A DNA stretch of 64,000 nt, taken from the NCBI RefSeq assembly GCF_037104765.1, contig NZ_JBAWSY010000002.1, positions 1 through 64,000 on the forward strand. The letters run 5' to 3'. The notes under the pieces were generated by a model. That model saw nothing but the letters and a program-made list of their open reading frames with translations. It made no database searches and was not told the origin of the DNA. This document shows positions 43,872-52,606 of this stretch, piece by piece. How positions within the stretch are numbered: the first letter of the stretch is position 1; each line of letters opens with the position of its first letter. Origin of the DNA: Psychrobacillus mangrovi. Its GTDB lineage: Bacteria; Bacillota; Bacilli; Bacillales_A; Planococcaceae. Made by a program: the position numbers and the translations under genes.

Positions 43872-44681
43872 ATGGGGTATTACATCAGAGTGGAAAAAGG
43901 TGTGAATGTATATGTGGAGGATGTTAATCCGACAGGAAGCAAAACAATTTTGTTCATCCACGGTTGGCCGGCAAATCATCAGATGTTTGAATATCAGTTC
44001 AATCAGCTTCCTGCTATGGGGTATCGGTGCATTGGAGTCGACTTGAGAGGTTTCGGTAAATCGAGCAAACCTTGGGAGAGCTATTCGTACGATCGTATGG
44101 CGAATGATATTCGTATCGTAATTGATACTTTAGGTTTAGAGGAAATTACGCTAGCGGGGCATTCGATGGGTGGTGCCATTTCGATTCGATATATGGCACT
44201 TCATGGTGGACATAAAGTAGCTAAACTTGCATTAATTGGAGCTGCAGCACCTGTTTTCACAAGACGCTCCGATTACCCATACGGAATAACGGCCGAAGAA
44301 GTCAATAAATTAATAGAAGAAACTTACGCCGATCGACCGAATATGTTAAGTGGCTTTGGAGATATCTTTTTCGCTCGTTATGTGACAAAAGACTTTATCG
44401 ACTGGTTCCATGGACTTGGATTAATGGCGTCTGGAAACGCAACAGCAAAATGTTTGGTTTCTCTCCGAGATGAAGACTTGCGCAATGATTTACCTTTCAT
44501 TCAAGTACCGACCGCTATTTTGCACGGTAAACATGATAAAATATGTCCTTTTGTTTTAGGAGAGTTATTGCATCAAGGTATTAGTAACTCTGTATTAATT
44601 CCTTTTGAATATAGCGGGCACGGATTGTTTTATTGCGAAGTAGAAAAGTTTAATCAGGAGCTTGTGAGGTTTATAGGATGA
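43872..44681 (+). CDS. Alpha/beta hydrolase
   Basis: 269 residues. Oxyanion segment FIHGWPANHQMF near 30, nucleophile elbow GHSMGG with Ser98, the acid in LHGKHDKICP near 220 and His in YSGHGLFYCE near 250. AAGGGAGG precedes the ATG. The cap domain suggests a small-ester, epoxide or haloperoxidase-like substrate range; the reaction is undetermined. Shares a bidirectional terminator with the sugar-acid locus. Confidence 0.85.
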   Translation: MGYYIRVEKGVNVYVEDVNPTGSKTILFIHGWPANHQMFEYQFNQLPAMGYRCIGVDLRGFGKSSKPWESYSYDRMANDIRIVIDTLGLEEITLAGHSMGGAISIRYMALHGGHKVAKLALIGAAAPVFTRRSDYPYGITAEEVNKLIEETYADRPNMLSGFGDIFFARYVTKDFIDWFHGLGLMASGNATAKCLVSLRDEDLRNDLPFIQVPTAILHGKHDKICPFVLGELLHQGISNSVLIPFEYSGHGLFYCEVEKFNQELVRFIG

Positions 44682-44686
44682 AAGGA

Positions 44687-44738
44687 AAATAAAATAGCTG
44701 CTGCTCAGCATATAACACTGAAGCAGCTTATTTTATTT
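44687..44738. terminator. Bidirectional terminator
   Basis: 16-base stem AAATAAAATAGCTGCT / AGCAGCTTATTTTATTT (one-base bulge) between the convergent hydrolase gene and the sugar-acid operon. Confidence 0.88.
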
Positions 44739-44795
44739 ACAATGCAAATGTCGATTAATCTTTGTTATAACTAAGTATGTAAATTACCTATACTA

Positions 44796-45443
44796 CTAAC
44801 TATCGAATGTATTCTGATTCAATTGAGCAAGTTTTTTTGCACTCTCTTTTGGAAACTTACTATTTGTTAAATAGCCACCAACAACTAATAAATCAGCTCC
44901 TGCCTTTATAAGTTCTGGTGCTGTTTCTAAGTTAATACCACCTGCAACTGCAACCTGTATATTCTCTAAACCTTCAACAAGATTAAAAAGAGAATAAGAA
45001 GCAACTTCCCCGCTTTTCTGCATATCCTTGCCTACATGAAGACAAAATAGCCGTGCACCAAGCGAGTAAATTTCCCTCACTCGAATAGAATCTTCAATTC
45101 CAAGCAAGTCGATCATGACCTCCCCATGTTTTTCAGCTGCTACTTTTAAAGATTGTTCAATTGTTTTATTTGTTGCAAAGCCCATAACCGTTGTGATATT
45201 TGCACCGGCACCAAAAGCCTGCAAGCATTCGTAAATTCCTGCATCACATGTTTTCATATCAGCAACTATCACACTTTTTGGAAAATGACCTCTAATTTCT
45301 CGTAAAGCACTCATTCCATAATCCTTAATTATACTAGTTCCAATTTCAATCCAATCAACATAATCTTTTGTTTGTTTTATTAGTTTAATTGACTCATCTA
45401 TAGTCATTCTATCAAGTGCTAACTGTATTTTGAATTTCTTCAT
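44796..45443 (-). CDS. hxlA: 3-hexulose-6-phosphate synthase-like protein (HxlA/KGPDC superfamily)
   Basis: 215 residues, TIM barrel. Asp11 in QLALD, DWIEIGTS near 30, the metal motif DMKTCDAG near 62, LHVGKDMQ near 135 and VAGGINLETAP near 168. Keto-gulonate-6-phosphate decarboxylases have HRSRD at the fourth position; its absence favours the HPS branch, which joins ribulose-5-P and formaldehyde or runs in reverse. Its start overlaps the uxuB stop by one base. Last gene of the operon, while an HxlB-type isomerase is the first, so both halves of an HPS/PHI pair are present. Confidence 0.7.
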   Translation of the reverse strand: MKKFKIQLALDRMTIDESIKLIKQTKDYVDWIEIGTSIIKDYGMSALREIRGHFPKSVIVADMKTCDAGIYECLQAFGAGANITTVMGFATNKTIEQSLKVAAEKHGEVMIDLLGIEDSIRVREIYSLGARLFCLHVGKDMQKSGEVASYSLFNLVEGLENIQVAVAGGINLETAPELIKAGADLLVVGGYLTNSKFPKESAKKLAQLNQNTFDS

Positions 45444-46279
45444 TATACTCCGGAATATGCCATAAATCCGCCGTCTATCGGTACCGTAATACCGGTTACA
45501 AACCCTGAATAAGTATCATCCACTAACCAAAGCATCGTTCCAAGTAAATCATCGGGTGTTCCGAATCTTTTCATTGGTGTATTTGTTAAAATCTTTTCAG
45601 ATCTTGAAGTATAAGTTCCATCTTCATTCATTAATAGTTCACGATTTTGAGTAGTTAAAAAGAATCCTGGTGCAATTGCATTTACCCGTAATCCAGTTTC
45701 TGCAAAATGAACCGCCATCCACATAGTGAAGTTGTTAATAGAAGCTTTAGCTGCACTATAGGCAGGAACCTTAGTCATAGGAGAATATGAACTCATTGAA
45801 GAAATATTCAATATGACAGCTGATTTATGTTTCAACAAATCACTACCAAACACTTGGCTAGCTAAAAAAGAGCCAGTAAAATTAGATGCAAAGACTTGAT
45901 AAAACCCATTTTCCTCCAAATCAAAAAATGACTTTTTCACATTTTCTCCACCAAATGTTTCTTCGGAAGTTATTGCATCTTGATGATTCCCTCCAGCTCC
46001 ATTTAAAAGAATATCAACACGACCAAACTTTTCAATGATCATATCCCTTGCGTTTTCTAATGAAATACGATCAAGTACATTCGCTACAACAGCGAGCGCT
46101 TCACCCCCATTTGCAATAATTTGATCTGCTATACTTTTCCCTTTTTCTTCCGTTCGATTCAATATAGCTACTTTTACACCATGCCTCGATAATTCTATTG
46201 CCATTCGTGAGCAAAGTACTCCGCTTCCACCTGTTATAACTGCAACTTTTCCAGACAGATTTTCATGTATGGGTTTCAT
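45443..46279 (-). CDS. uxuB: SDR family D-mannonate oxidoreductase (UxuB/YjmF-like)
   Basis: 278 residues, the length of B. subtilis UxuB (YjmF). Rossmann TGGSGVLCSRMA near 15, NGAGGNHQDA near 93, and the catalytic S-Y-K as NISSMSSYSP..PAYSAAKAS near 155-175. Family members reduce fructuronate to mannonate. The gene is intact, but the next enzyme, mannonate dehydratase, is only a fragment just upstream (46289-46622). Either the protein has another substrate or the pathway is decaying. Confidence 0.8.
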   Translation of the reverse strand: MKPIHENLSGKVAVITGGSGVLCSRMAIELSRHGVKVAILNRTEEKGKSIADQIIANGGEALAVVANVLDRISLENARDMIIEKFGRVDILLNGAGGNHQDAITSEETFGGENVKKSFFDLEENGFYQVFASNFTGSFLASQVFGSDLLKHKSAVILNISSMSSYSPMTKVPAYSAAKASINNFTMWMAVHFAETGLRVNAIAPGFFLTTQNRELLMNEDGTYTSRSEKILTNTPMKRFGTPDDLLGTMLWLVDDTYSGFVTGITVPIDGGFMAYSGV

Positions 46280-46288
46280 ACTTACCTC

Positions 46289-46622
46289 CTATTTACTAGC
46301 TATAAAAGCATCCCACAAGCCGTGGAGATACATAATTCCAAATGCCCTATCATATAATCCATATCCTGGACGGCACTCTTCTCCCCATTGACGTCCGTGG
46401 TCTGGTCGAACATAACTTTCATGTCTAATGGTTGCTAATTCCTTAACGTTCCATCCGAAGTGTAGTGAGAAGTTTCAATGAAGTCTCCATTATCGAATAT
46501 CTTTACATTTCGGATATGTGCAAAAGGTGAATATTGTGCATATTTAGATTCTAGACTTACCATATTATTTAATGGAATTGCACCTAAGGAGCAGTACAAA
46601 ACGTTAAACCATTCAAATCTCC
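46289..46622 (-). pseudogene. uxuA: Remnant of mannonate dehydratase (uxuA), C-terminal part, frameshifted
   Basis: Minus-strand translation gives three pieces of UxuA in different frames: CSLGAIPLNNMVSLESKYA, then FAHIRNVKIFDNGDFIETSH followed by YTSDGT, then RPDHGRQWGEECRPGYGLYD continuing RAFGIMYLHGLWDAF to a stop at 46289. These are the conserved UxuA C-terminal blocks in the right order, separated by frameshifts. About two thirds of the gene is gone. It lies between yjmD and uxuB, the position uxuA holds in the B. subtilis exu operon. Confidence 0.9.
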
Positions 46623-47642
46623 TTACTCGAATACAATAACTGCTTTTCTAACCTTATCAGGATTATCTTCCACAAACTTGAAAGCTTCCTGCACATCATT
46701 AATTGAGAATTGATGAGTAATTAATCCATCATGTGTTAACTTTGCATCATTTAATAGAGCGACAACTTTACTAAATTGTTTTGTTTGAAGACGTGACCCC
46801 ACAATTGTCAGCTCTTTTTTTGTAATTGGTAATTGTGGAATTGAGGAAGGTCTTTCATCAAAACCAAGAACAACAATTGTCCCTGCAACCGAAGCAGCTT
46901 GCACGCTCAATTCAAAAGTAGATGGCAAACAAACAGCATCAATCACAACATTAGCACCTTCTCCATCTGTTAATTCAAATACTTTTTCAACAACTGACTC
47001 TTTTCCAGCGTCAATAACGAAATCAGCACCATTTTCTTTAGCGAATTGCAAACGTTCGAAATTTAAATCCGTCATTAATACTTTCGCACCGTGAAGTTTA
47101 GCCATTTTTAATATACAAATTCCTATTGGTCCACAACCTTGAATTAAAACGGTATCTCCTTCTGTTATGCCTCCACGCCAAACTGCTTGGGCTCCAATAG
47201 TATACGGCTCCGCCAATACTGCCTCGTCCCAATCTATATTTGATTTCACTACATGTAATTGGTTCACTGGTAAAACAATATACTCTTGCATACCTCCGTC
47301 TTCATGAACTCCAAAAACGGAGAGTTCCTTACAAACATTAGGTCTTCCTTTTCGACATGCGTAGCATGTTCCGCAAGACCGGATTGGTTCCACAACTATA
47401 TGGTCCCCTATTTGAACACTAACTATATCTTGCCCTACTTCTACAACTTCCCCTGTAACTTCATGTCCAACAACTCTTGGATATGTTGCAAGTGGATTTG
47501 TTCCATGATAAATATGCATATCAGATCCACAAATCCCTACTCTCTTAACTTTCACAAGTACATCCGTAGGAGTCTTAATTTGTGGCTTTATAATATCAAC
47601 TAACTCTAAATTGAATGCTTTTTGTATTAACACAGCTTTCAT
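46623..47642 (-). CDS. yjmD: Zinc-dependent alcohol dehydrogenase (YjmD-like)
   Basis: 339 residues, medium-chain dehydrogenase family. Catalytic zinc motif CGSDMHIYHG near 38 and GHEVTGEVVEVG near 60, structural zinc cysteines CGTCYACRKGRPNVC near 93, and nucleotide-binding GCGPIGICILKMAK near 170. Same length and neighbourhood as B. subtilis YjmD, an uncharacterised member of the exu operon. Probably oxidises or reduces a hydroxyl of a sugar acid. Stop codon abuts the uxuA remnant. Confidence 0.85.
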   Translation of the reverse strand: MKAVLIQKAFNLELVDIIKPQIKTPTDVLVKVKRVGICGSDMHIYHGTNPLATYPRVVGHEVTGEVVEVGQDIVSVQIGDHIVVEPIRSCGTCYACRKGRPNVCKELSVFGVHEDGGMQEYIVLPVNQLHVVKSNIDWDEAVLAEPYTIGAQAVWRGGITEGDTVLIQGCGPIGICILKMAKLHGAKVLMTDLNFERLQFAKENGADFVIDAGKESVVEKVFELTDGEGANVVIDAVCLPSTFELSVQAASVAGTIVVLGFDERPSSIPQLPITKKELTIVGSRLQTKQFSKVVALLNDAKLTHDGLITHQFSINDVQEAFKFVEDNPDKVRKAVIVFE

Positions 47643-47653
47643 TAGTCATTCAC

Positions 47654-48925
47654 CTACTTAAATAGACTTGGTAAAAATAGCGTTATTTGTGGTACATAAG
47701 CAACAAGTAATAAAACTATCAAACTAACACCTAAAAATGGTAGTAGCTCCCTAGTAGTTTTCCCTATCGAAACTTTTCCAATTTGAGAAGCAACGAATAA
47801 ACAAACACCTACTGGAGGTGTAATTAATCCAATCACCAAATTAAGTACCATCATGACACCAAAATGGACAGGATCCATTCCAATATTAACTGCAACTGGT
47901 AATAAAACTGGGAACAGTATTACTAATGCTGCAATTGTTTCCATAAAAGTACCTACAAATAACAACAAAATATTTATTAATAAAATAACGATAATTGGAT
48001 TATTAGAAATTCCTAAGATTACATCCGCTACTAATTGGGGAATTTGTTCACTTACCATAATCCAACCAAATAGATTTGCAAATCCTACTAATAACATAAT
48101 AGAAGCAGTACTAGTCATAGAATCTAGCATAATTGATGGGATTTTTTTAATTGGTAGTTCTTTGTAGATAAAGATTCCTACAACAAATGCATATAAAACT
48201 GCAATAATTGAAGCTTCTGTTGGAGTAAAATATCCACCCAAGATTCCGAACAAAATGATAACCGTCATAAATAATGCCCAAAATGCACCTGTAAAACTTT
48301 TTCCAATCTGTTTTAATGATTTACGTTCACCCTTTGGATAATTACGTTTTACTGAAATTATATATGTAGGAATCATTAAACCTAATCCTAGTAATACTCC
48401 AGGTAAAGCACCAGCTAAAAATAAGTCTCCAATGGAAACGGATGCAAGCGTACCTACTATAATCATTGGTAAAGATGGAGGTATAATTGGTCCTACGGTT
48501 GAAGATGATGCTGTTACAGCAGCTGAAAAACCAGCTCCATATCCTTCCTTTTTCATTGCAGGTATTAATATTGCGCCAATACTTGACACATCGGCTAAAG
48601 CTGTACCTGATATACCTGCAAATCCCATTGATGAGCCAACATTAGCTAAACCTAGACCACCTCGAATATGACCAATAAAATTATTCGCAAAATGAATAAT
48701 ACGATCAGTAATCCCACCTGCGTTCATTAAGTTACCCGCTAATATAAAACCTGGTATACATAATAAAACGAAGGAATTCAATCCACCAAACATTTTCTGC
48801 GGAATGATTGTTAGTGGAATATCATTTAGAAACAAGTAAAACAAAGAGGAAAGACCAAGACTAAACGCTACAGGAACTCCTAGAAAAATAAGTGCGATAA
48901 AGGACAGAAATAGTAATAAGGCCAT
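47654..48925 (-). CDS. TRAP transporter large permease (DctM/UxaM type)
   Basis: 423 residues, about 12 membrane segments, with typical DctM signatures PIIPPSLPMIIVG near 150 and GLITPPVGVCLFVAS near 365. Its start overlaps the small permease stop by one base (TAATG), the usual coupling of DctQ and DctM. It imports a sugar acid using an ion gradient and the binding protein encoded upstream. It replaces the YjmB/ExuT symporters of the B. subtilis locus. Confidence 0.92.
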   Translation of the reverse strand: MALLLFLSFIALIFLGVPVAFSLGLSSLFYLFLNDIPLTIIPQKMFGGLNSFVLLCIPGFILAGNLMNAGGITDRIIHFANNFIGHIRGGLGLANVGSSMGFAGISGTALADVSSIGAILIPAMKKEGYGAGFSAAVTASSSTVGPIIPPSLPMIIVGTLASVSIGDLFLAGALPGVLLGLGLMIPTYIISVKRNYPKGERKSLKQIGKSFTGAFWALFMTVIILFGILGGYFTPTEASIIAVLYAFVVGIFIYKELPIKKIPSIMLDSMTSTASIMLLVGFANLFGWIMVSEQIPQLVADVILGISNNPIIVILLINILLLFVGTFMETIAALVILFPVLLPVAVNIGMDPVHFGVMMVLNLVIGLITPPVGVCLFVASQIGKVSIGKTTRELLPFLGVSLIVLLLVAYVPQITLFLPSLFK

Positions 48926-49413
48926 TATAAATCTTCACCTCCAAAGTTTTGACTATAATCTTGTTCATGCCTTACTAAGTCAACAATTTTTACAATTGAG
49001 TAAATAACTAAAAATATAGACATTATAAAAATTGATGCATGAACAAATGACATTTGAAATGGCATAGTAGCGGATGTTTGATTATGTCCAATTATCATAA
49101 ACCTGTATCCTTCCTTAATCATTACTACACTTAATAATAAAATTGCTGCATAAATCACAATTTCATAGTAACGACGGAAAGAACTGGTCATCTTGTTTAA
49201 AATTAAATCTACATTTATAAACTCATTTCTTAATAATGCAAGTGGTGCTCCGAAACAAATAGCATATAAGAAGAAATAACGAGTTAACTCCTCTGTCCAT
49301 ATTGCTGTATATGGTAAGTATCTTGACAAAATTTGAATTGTTACTGTTATAATTACACCTGCAAAACTTAGAACAGTGATTATTCCTAATACACGCTCTA
49401 TTAATTTAGCCAT
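48925..49413 (-). CDS. TRAP transporter small permease (DctQ type)
   Basis: About 162 residues, four membrane segments, with RYLPYTAIWTEELTRYFFLY near 30-50, the DctQ signature. ATG 49413 is used because AAAGGAG lies seven bases upstream; TTG/ATG at 49431 overlaps that site. Between the binding-protein gene, after a hairpin, and the large permease gene. Confidence 0.9.
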   Translation of the reverse strand: MAKLIERVLGIITVLSFAGVIITVTIQILSRYLPYTAIWTEELTRYFFLYAICFGAPLALLRNEFINVDLILNKMTSSFRRYYEIVIYAAILLLSVVMIKEGYRFMIIGHNQTSATMPFQMSFVHASIFIMSIFLVIYSIVKIVDLVRHEQDYSQNFGGEDL

Positions 49414-49439
49414 AGTACAACTCCTTTCCATTTTTCAAG

Positions 49440-49476
49440 AAAGGCACAGCTGACGATAATCATCAGAGGTGCCTTT
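49440..49476 (-). terminator. Intercistronic hairpin after the TRAP binding-protein gene
   Basis: AAAGGCAC / GTGCCTTT arms with inner TGAT/GTCA pairing and only a weak T-run. Likely a partial terminator or 3'-end stabiliser that raises binding-protein output over permease, as in many transporter operons. Confidence 0.65.
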
Positions 49477-49484
49477 ACAAATTT

Positions 49485-50483
49485 TTACTTAGTGTTTAAT
49501 ATTTTCTCGTACATTTCAAACTGTTCTGGAGCAAGAGTTGATTTAATTGCTGGTAACATGATTTCGCGGAAAGCATCTTGATCAACATCAACAAATTCCA
49601 TTCCTTTTTCTTTTAAATCTGCTTCAACACTTTCAATTGTTTCTTCATATAAATCATCACCGAACTTTTGTGCTTCTTCTGAAGCTTCTAAAACTGCTTT
49701 TTGTTGCTCTTCATTTAATGCTTCAAACTGCTTGTTTCCTACTAATACATAAATCCAAGAATAAACATGTTCTGTACGGTTAACAAAATCTTGCACTTCA
49801 TATAGACCACCACTTTGAATTAAATCAACTGGATTTTCTTGACCATCAATAACTCCTTGCTGTAACCCTGTAAATACTTCGTTAAAGTCCATAACTTGTG
49901 GCTTAGCCCCAGCAGCTTCCCATACTTTAAGGAACAATGGCACGTTAGGTACACGCATACTAAACCCCTTTAAGTCAGCTGGAGTTTCAATCTTCTCTTT
50001 CGAAGTTAAATTTCGTGGTGCACGTGTATGGTAGTATAGAGGTGTTAATTTTACTTTTTCTTTAATCTCTGCTTCAATTTCGTCTCCAATTTCACCTTCG
50101 ACTACTGATTTCACGTGTCCTAAATCACGGAAAGCATACGGAACTGCCATTAATGCGGCTTTTGGGGCCCAGTTTTGCATTGTTTCTCCTGAAATTACCA
50201 TATCCGCTGTACCTGCTTCTATCGCGTTAATTGTATCTGTTTCTCCACCAAGTGAGTTATTAGGGAAAATCGTGATTTGAATTTGACCATCTGTTTTTTC
50301 ATCTACTAATCTTGCAAATTCTTCTGCTGTTTTATGCCAAATATGATTTTCATCAGCTAGGTGACCAAACTTCCATTTAATTACTTCTTCATTTGAATTG
50401 CTTGTGCTTCCTCCATCAGAACTACATGCCGATAATAAAAGTGTAGCTGCTAAAATACCAGAAAATAACTTTATTTTTTTCAT
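49485..50483 (-). CDS. TRAP transporter substrate-binding lipoprotein (DctP type)
   Basis: 332 residues. Lipoprotein signal peptide with lipobox LLSACSS (Cys at about 20), then the DctP domain with GGETDTINAIEAGTADMV near 80 and GQENPVDLI near 215, including the conserved Arg in MRVPNVPLFL near 180 that binds carboxylates. A C4-C6 sugar acid such as a hexuronate or aldonate is the expected ligand given the locus. Confidence 0.9.
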   Translation of the reverse strand: MKKIKLFSGILAATLLLSACSSDGGSTSNSNEEVIKWKFGHLADENHIWHKTAEEFARLVDEKTDGQIQITIFPNNSLGGETDTINAIEAGTADMVISGETMQNWAPKAALMAVPYAFRDLGHVKSVVEGEIGDEIEAEIKEKVKLTPLYYHTRAPRNLTSKEKIETPADLKGFSMRVPNVPLFLKVWEAAGAKPQVMDFNEVFTGLQQGVIDGQENPVDLIQSGGLYEVQDFVNRTEHVYSWIYVLVGNKQFEALNEEQQKAVLEASEEAQKFGDDLYEETIESVEADLKEKGMEFVDVDQDAFREIMLPAIKSTLAPEQFEMYEKILNTK

Positions 50484-50577
50484 TTTTATTTCCCCTTTTC
50501 TATTTATATTTTTTATTTCTAATAGATATACAAACCTTATTTCCCAATGTAAGTAATATCACCCCTTTCAAATTTTA

Positions 50578-51588
50578 TTAGTTTGTTAAATATTCTAAAA
50601 CTGATGCAGCAATGGTTATGCCATTCTTTCTATTTGCTTCTTCATTTAATTGCTCTAACTCACCTGGAATATATACTTGGGAGAATCCTGGAGCAGGTTC
50701 GGAGGCATGAAGTTCATCTATCATTAAGTCCATATTCCTTAAAAATCCCTCTGAATTAGTGAAATATTCTGGATTTATAACGCAGAAGTAATGCCCAAGC
50801 TTCCGTTTCTTATCAAGATTCTCATACATTTTTCCAATATGTGGACCAAATGCAGCACCTGCAAGTAACCCAGAAAAAATATCTACCATTAGAGATAACC
50901 CGTAGCCTTTAGGTCCACCAAAAGGGATTAAAGAAACTACTTCTGAAGGATCTGTAACTTGGTTACCATCTTTATCGACTCCCCACCCCTGCGGAATAGA
51001 TTTACCCTCTGCTTTGTATTGCAGTATTTTTCCGAGAGCGACGGTGGAAGTAGCCATGTCCAAAATGAACGGCTTGTGTCTTTTAGCGGGAACACCGTAT
51101 GCTATTGGGTTTGTACCTAAGAATGAATTTTTTCCCCCAAATGGAACAACAATTTTATCTGTATGAGTCATCGCTATTCCGATTAAATTCAATTCAGCAG
51201 CTTTTTGTACGAAATAGCTTAGTGCACCGCAATGACTACTATTCAATGCAGTGACCATTCCTACTCCATTTGCTTTTGCCATCTGTATAGCATGATTCAT
51301 TGCTATATCACCTATAACATGACCAAATCCATCATCACCGTCAACAATACCTGTCACAGGTCCTGTTTGATGAAAAGAAATATTTGCATTCGCATTTATT
51401 CCTCCTGCCATCAAACGATTGACATAATGTTCTATTCTCAAAAGTCCATGTGAATTTACATTTCTTAAATCTGCATGTACAAGAATTTCTGCTACTTTAT
51501 TAGCATGGTCTTCTTTTAAACCAACATTTAATAGTTTCTTGACAGCATGTCTTTTTGCTTCCTCATGATTTATAGTAACCGTCGACAT
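50578..51588 (-). CDS. yjmC: Malate/L-lactate dehydrogenase-family oxidoreductase (YjmC-like)
   Basis: 336 residues of the Ldh_2 family: HADLRNVNSHGLLRIEHY near 50, NSSHCGALSYFVQKA near 120, PFGGKNSFLGTNPIAYG near 150, GPKGYGLSLMVDIFSG near 225. It matches YjmC of the B. subtilis exu operon in length and place and is related to YiaK (2,3-diketo-L-gulonate reductase). NAD(P)-dependent reduction of a 2-keto acid is expected. Preceded by an AGGGGGG ribosome site. Confidence 0.85.
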   Translation of the reverse strand: MSTVTINHEEAKRHAVKKLLNVGLKEDHANKVAEILVHADLRNVNSHGLLRIEHYVNRLMAGGINANANISFHQTGPVTGIVDGDDGFGHVIGDIAMNHAIQMAKANGVGMVTALNSSHCGALSYFVQKAAELNLIGIAMTHTDKIVVPFGGKNSFLGTNPIAYGVPAKRHKPFILDMATSTVALGKILQYKAEGKSIPQGWGVDKDGNQVTDPSEVVSLIPFGGPKGYGLSLMVDIFSGLLAGAAFGPHIGKMYENLDKKRKLGHYFCVINPEYFTNSEGFLRNMDLMIDELHASEPAPGFSQVYIPGELEQLNEEANRKNGITIAASVLEYLTN

Positions 51589-51597
51589 AGGGCCCCC

Positions 51598-52134
51598 CTA
51601 TTCCAAATTGTAATGTTTGTTTTTCAGTATTTCATTTGACCAATTATTATTCAAACTATCAATAATTGCCGCATCTAAAATTATATGTGCAGCTTGATCA
51701 AACTGATTTCCTAATGGCTGTATCGTGTTAGGTTCACCTAACACTCGATCTTTTGTTGCGGCATGTAAAAATAGCCCCTTATAAGTTTTAAGTTTTTCTT
51801 TATTAGCGGTCACTAGAAAGGCTAATGCTCCTATTTTTAAAGTGTTTTCTAACATATGTAGTGTATTAGAGGTTTTTCCTGAACCCGAAAGGACTATCAA
51901 CACATCTGACGTTTCAATAGCTGGGGTCGTTGTCTCACCAATTACAAAAACCGTCTTTCCAGTATGCATTAGTCTCATCGCTACCGCTTTAGCAATGAGT
52001 CCTGATCTACCTTCTCCACTAAAGAAAAATCGATCTTTACTTCGTAATAAATCTACAAGGTAAGAATATTCCATCTCATTTATTTGTGAGCAAACTTCAT
52101 TTATTTCGCCAATAACAGTTGAAATTGTATTCAT
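51598..52134 (-). CDS. hxlB: 6-phospho-3-hexuloisomerase-like SIS protein (HxlB-like)
   Basis: About 178 residues, one SIS domain: FFSGEGRSGLIAKAVAMRLMHTG near 35, SDVLIVLSGSGKTSNT near 80, and GNQFDQAAHI near 148. Size and motifs match HxlB (PHI), which interconverts 3-hexulose-6-P and fructose-6-P. ATG 52134 follows GGAAGGTGA; an in-frame TTG at 52149 overlaps that site. First intact gene of the operon after a cre-like site, and 9 bases before yjmC. Its usual partner HxlA is the last gene of the operon. Confidence 0.78.
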   Translation of the reverse strand: MNTISTVIGEINEVCSQINEMEYSYLVDLLRSKDRFFFSGEGRSGLIAKAVAMRLMHTGKTVFVIGETTTPAIETSDVLIVLSGSGKTSNTLHMLENTLKIGALAFLVTANKEKLKTYKGLFLHAATKDRVLGEPNTIQPLGNQFDQAAHIILDAAIIDSLNNNWSNEILKNKHYNLE

Positions 52135-52166
52135 AGAATCACCTTCCAATAATGGTTTAATTATGA

Positions 52167-52181
52167 ATGAAAGCGTTCACC
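52167..52181. promoter_or_regulatory. cre-like / LacI-family operator
   Basis: ATGAAAGCGTTCACC matches the CcpA cre consensus WTGNAANCGNWNNCW at 14 of 15 positions and also contains TGAA..TTCA symmetry. It lies 33 bases before the hxlB-like start, so carbon catabolite repression of the sugar-acid operon is likely. Confidence 0.6.
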
Positions 52182-52587
52182 TATTCGAAGTATGGAAGTC
52201 CTTCATTATCACCTGGAACTCTTGTGACAAGAGAACCTAAATCATTTGCAATTTCAGCGTCTCTAACGGTGAAAAATTATGAAGATAACTTTAGATAAAT
52301 CCTGCATCGACTGGATCTATTACACTAACATTAAATGCTTTTACTTCTATCCATTCACCATTCCGATATAGCCTTGAACTCTTTTCACCATCTTTTCAAA
52401 ATTATTAAACTTATATTTTTAAAAAATTTTCCGAGTCAAACTTTGATTCCAAACCAGTAATTAATTTAATTACATCAAGTCCAGTCAATAATATAACTAC
52501 AGAAGAGAATATTTTCTCATAGGTTTCTCGCGTGGTTCATCGTTATGATAGATCTCCAATTGTTAAAACCTGAAAATTGGTTGTCAT
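52181..52587 (-). pseudogene. kdgK: Remnant of a PfkB-type 2-keto-3-deoxygluconate kinase (kdgK)
   Basis: A ribosome site (GGAG) and ATG 52587 open MTTNFQVLTIGDLS, the PfkB N-terminus, which stops after 14 codons. Further minus-strand pieces in other frames follow in family order: VVILLTGLDVIKLITGLE, then VKAFNVSVIDPVDAGFI (the degenerate DPVGAGDAF catalytic motif), then SLVTRVPGDNEGLPYFE and a stop at 52181. Only about 400 of the expected 950 bases remain. It sits 20 bases after the LacI-type regulator gene, so it once belonged to the same operon. Confidence 0.85.
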
Positions 52588-52606
52588 AACGACTTTCTCC
52601 TTGCAT

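Noticed and set aside
44796..45443. Assignment as 3-keto-L-gulonate-6-phosphate decarboxylase
   Set aside because: The HRSRD motif typical of that branch is replaced by HVGKD, and an HxlB-type isomerase is in the same operon, so the HPS branch fits better; not fully excluded.
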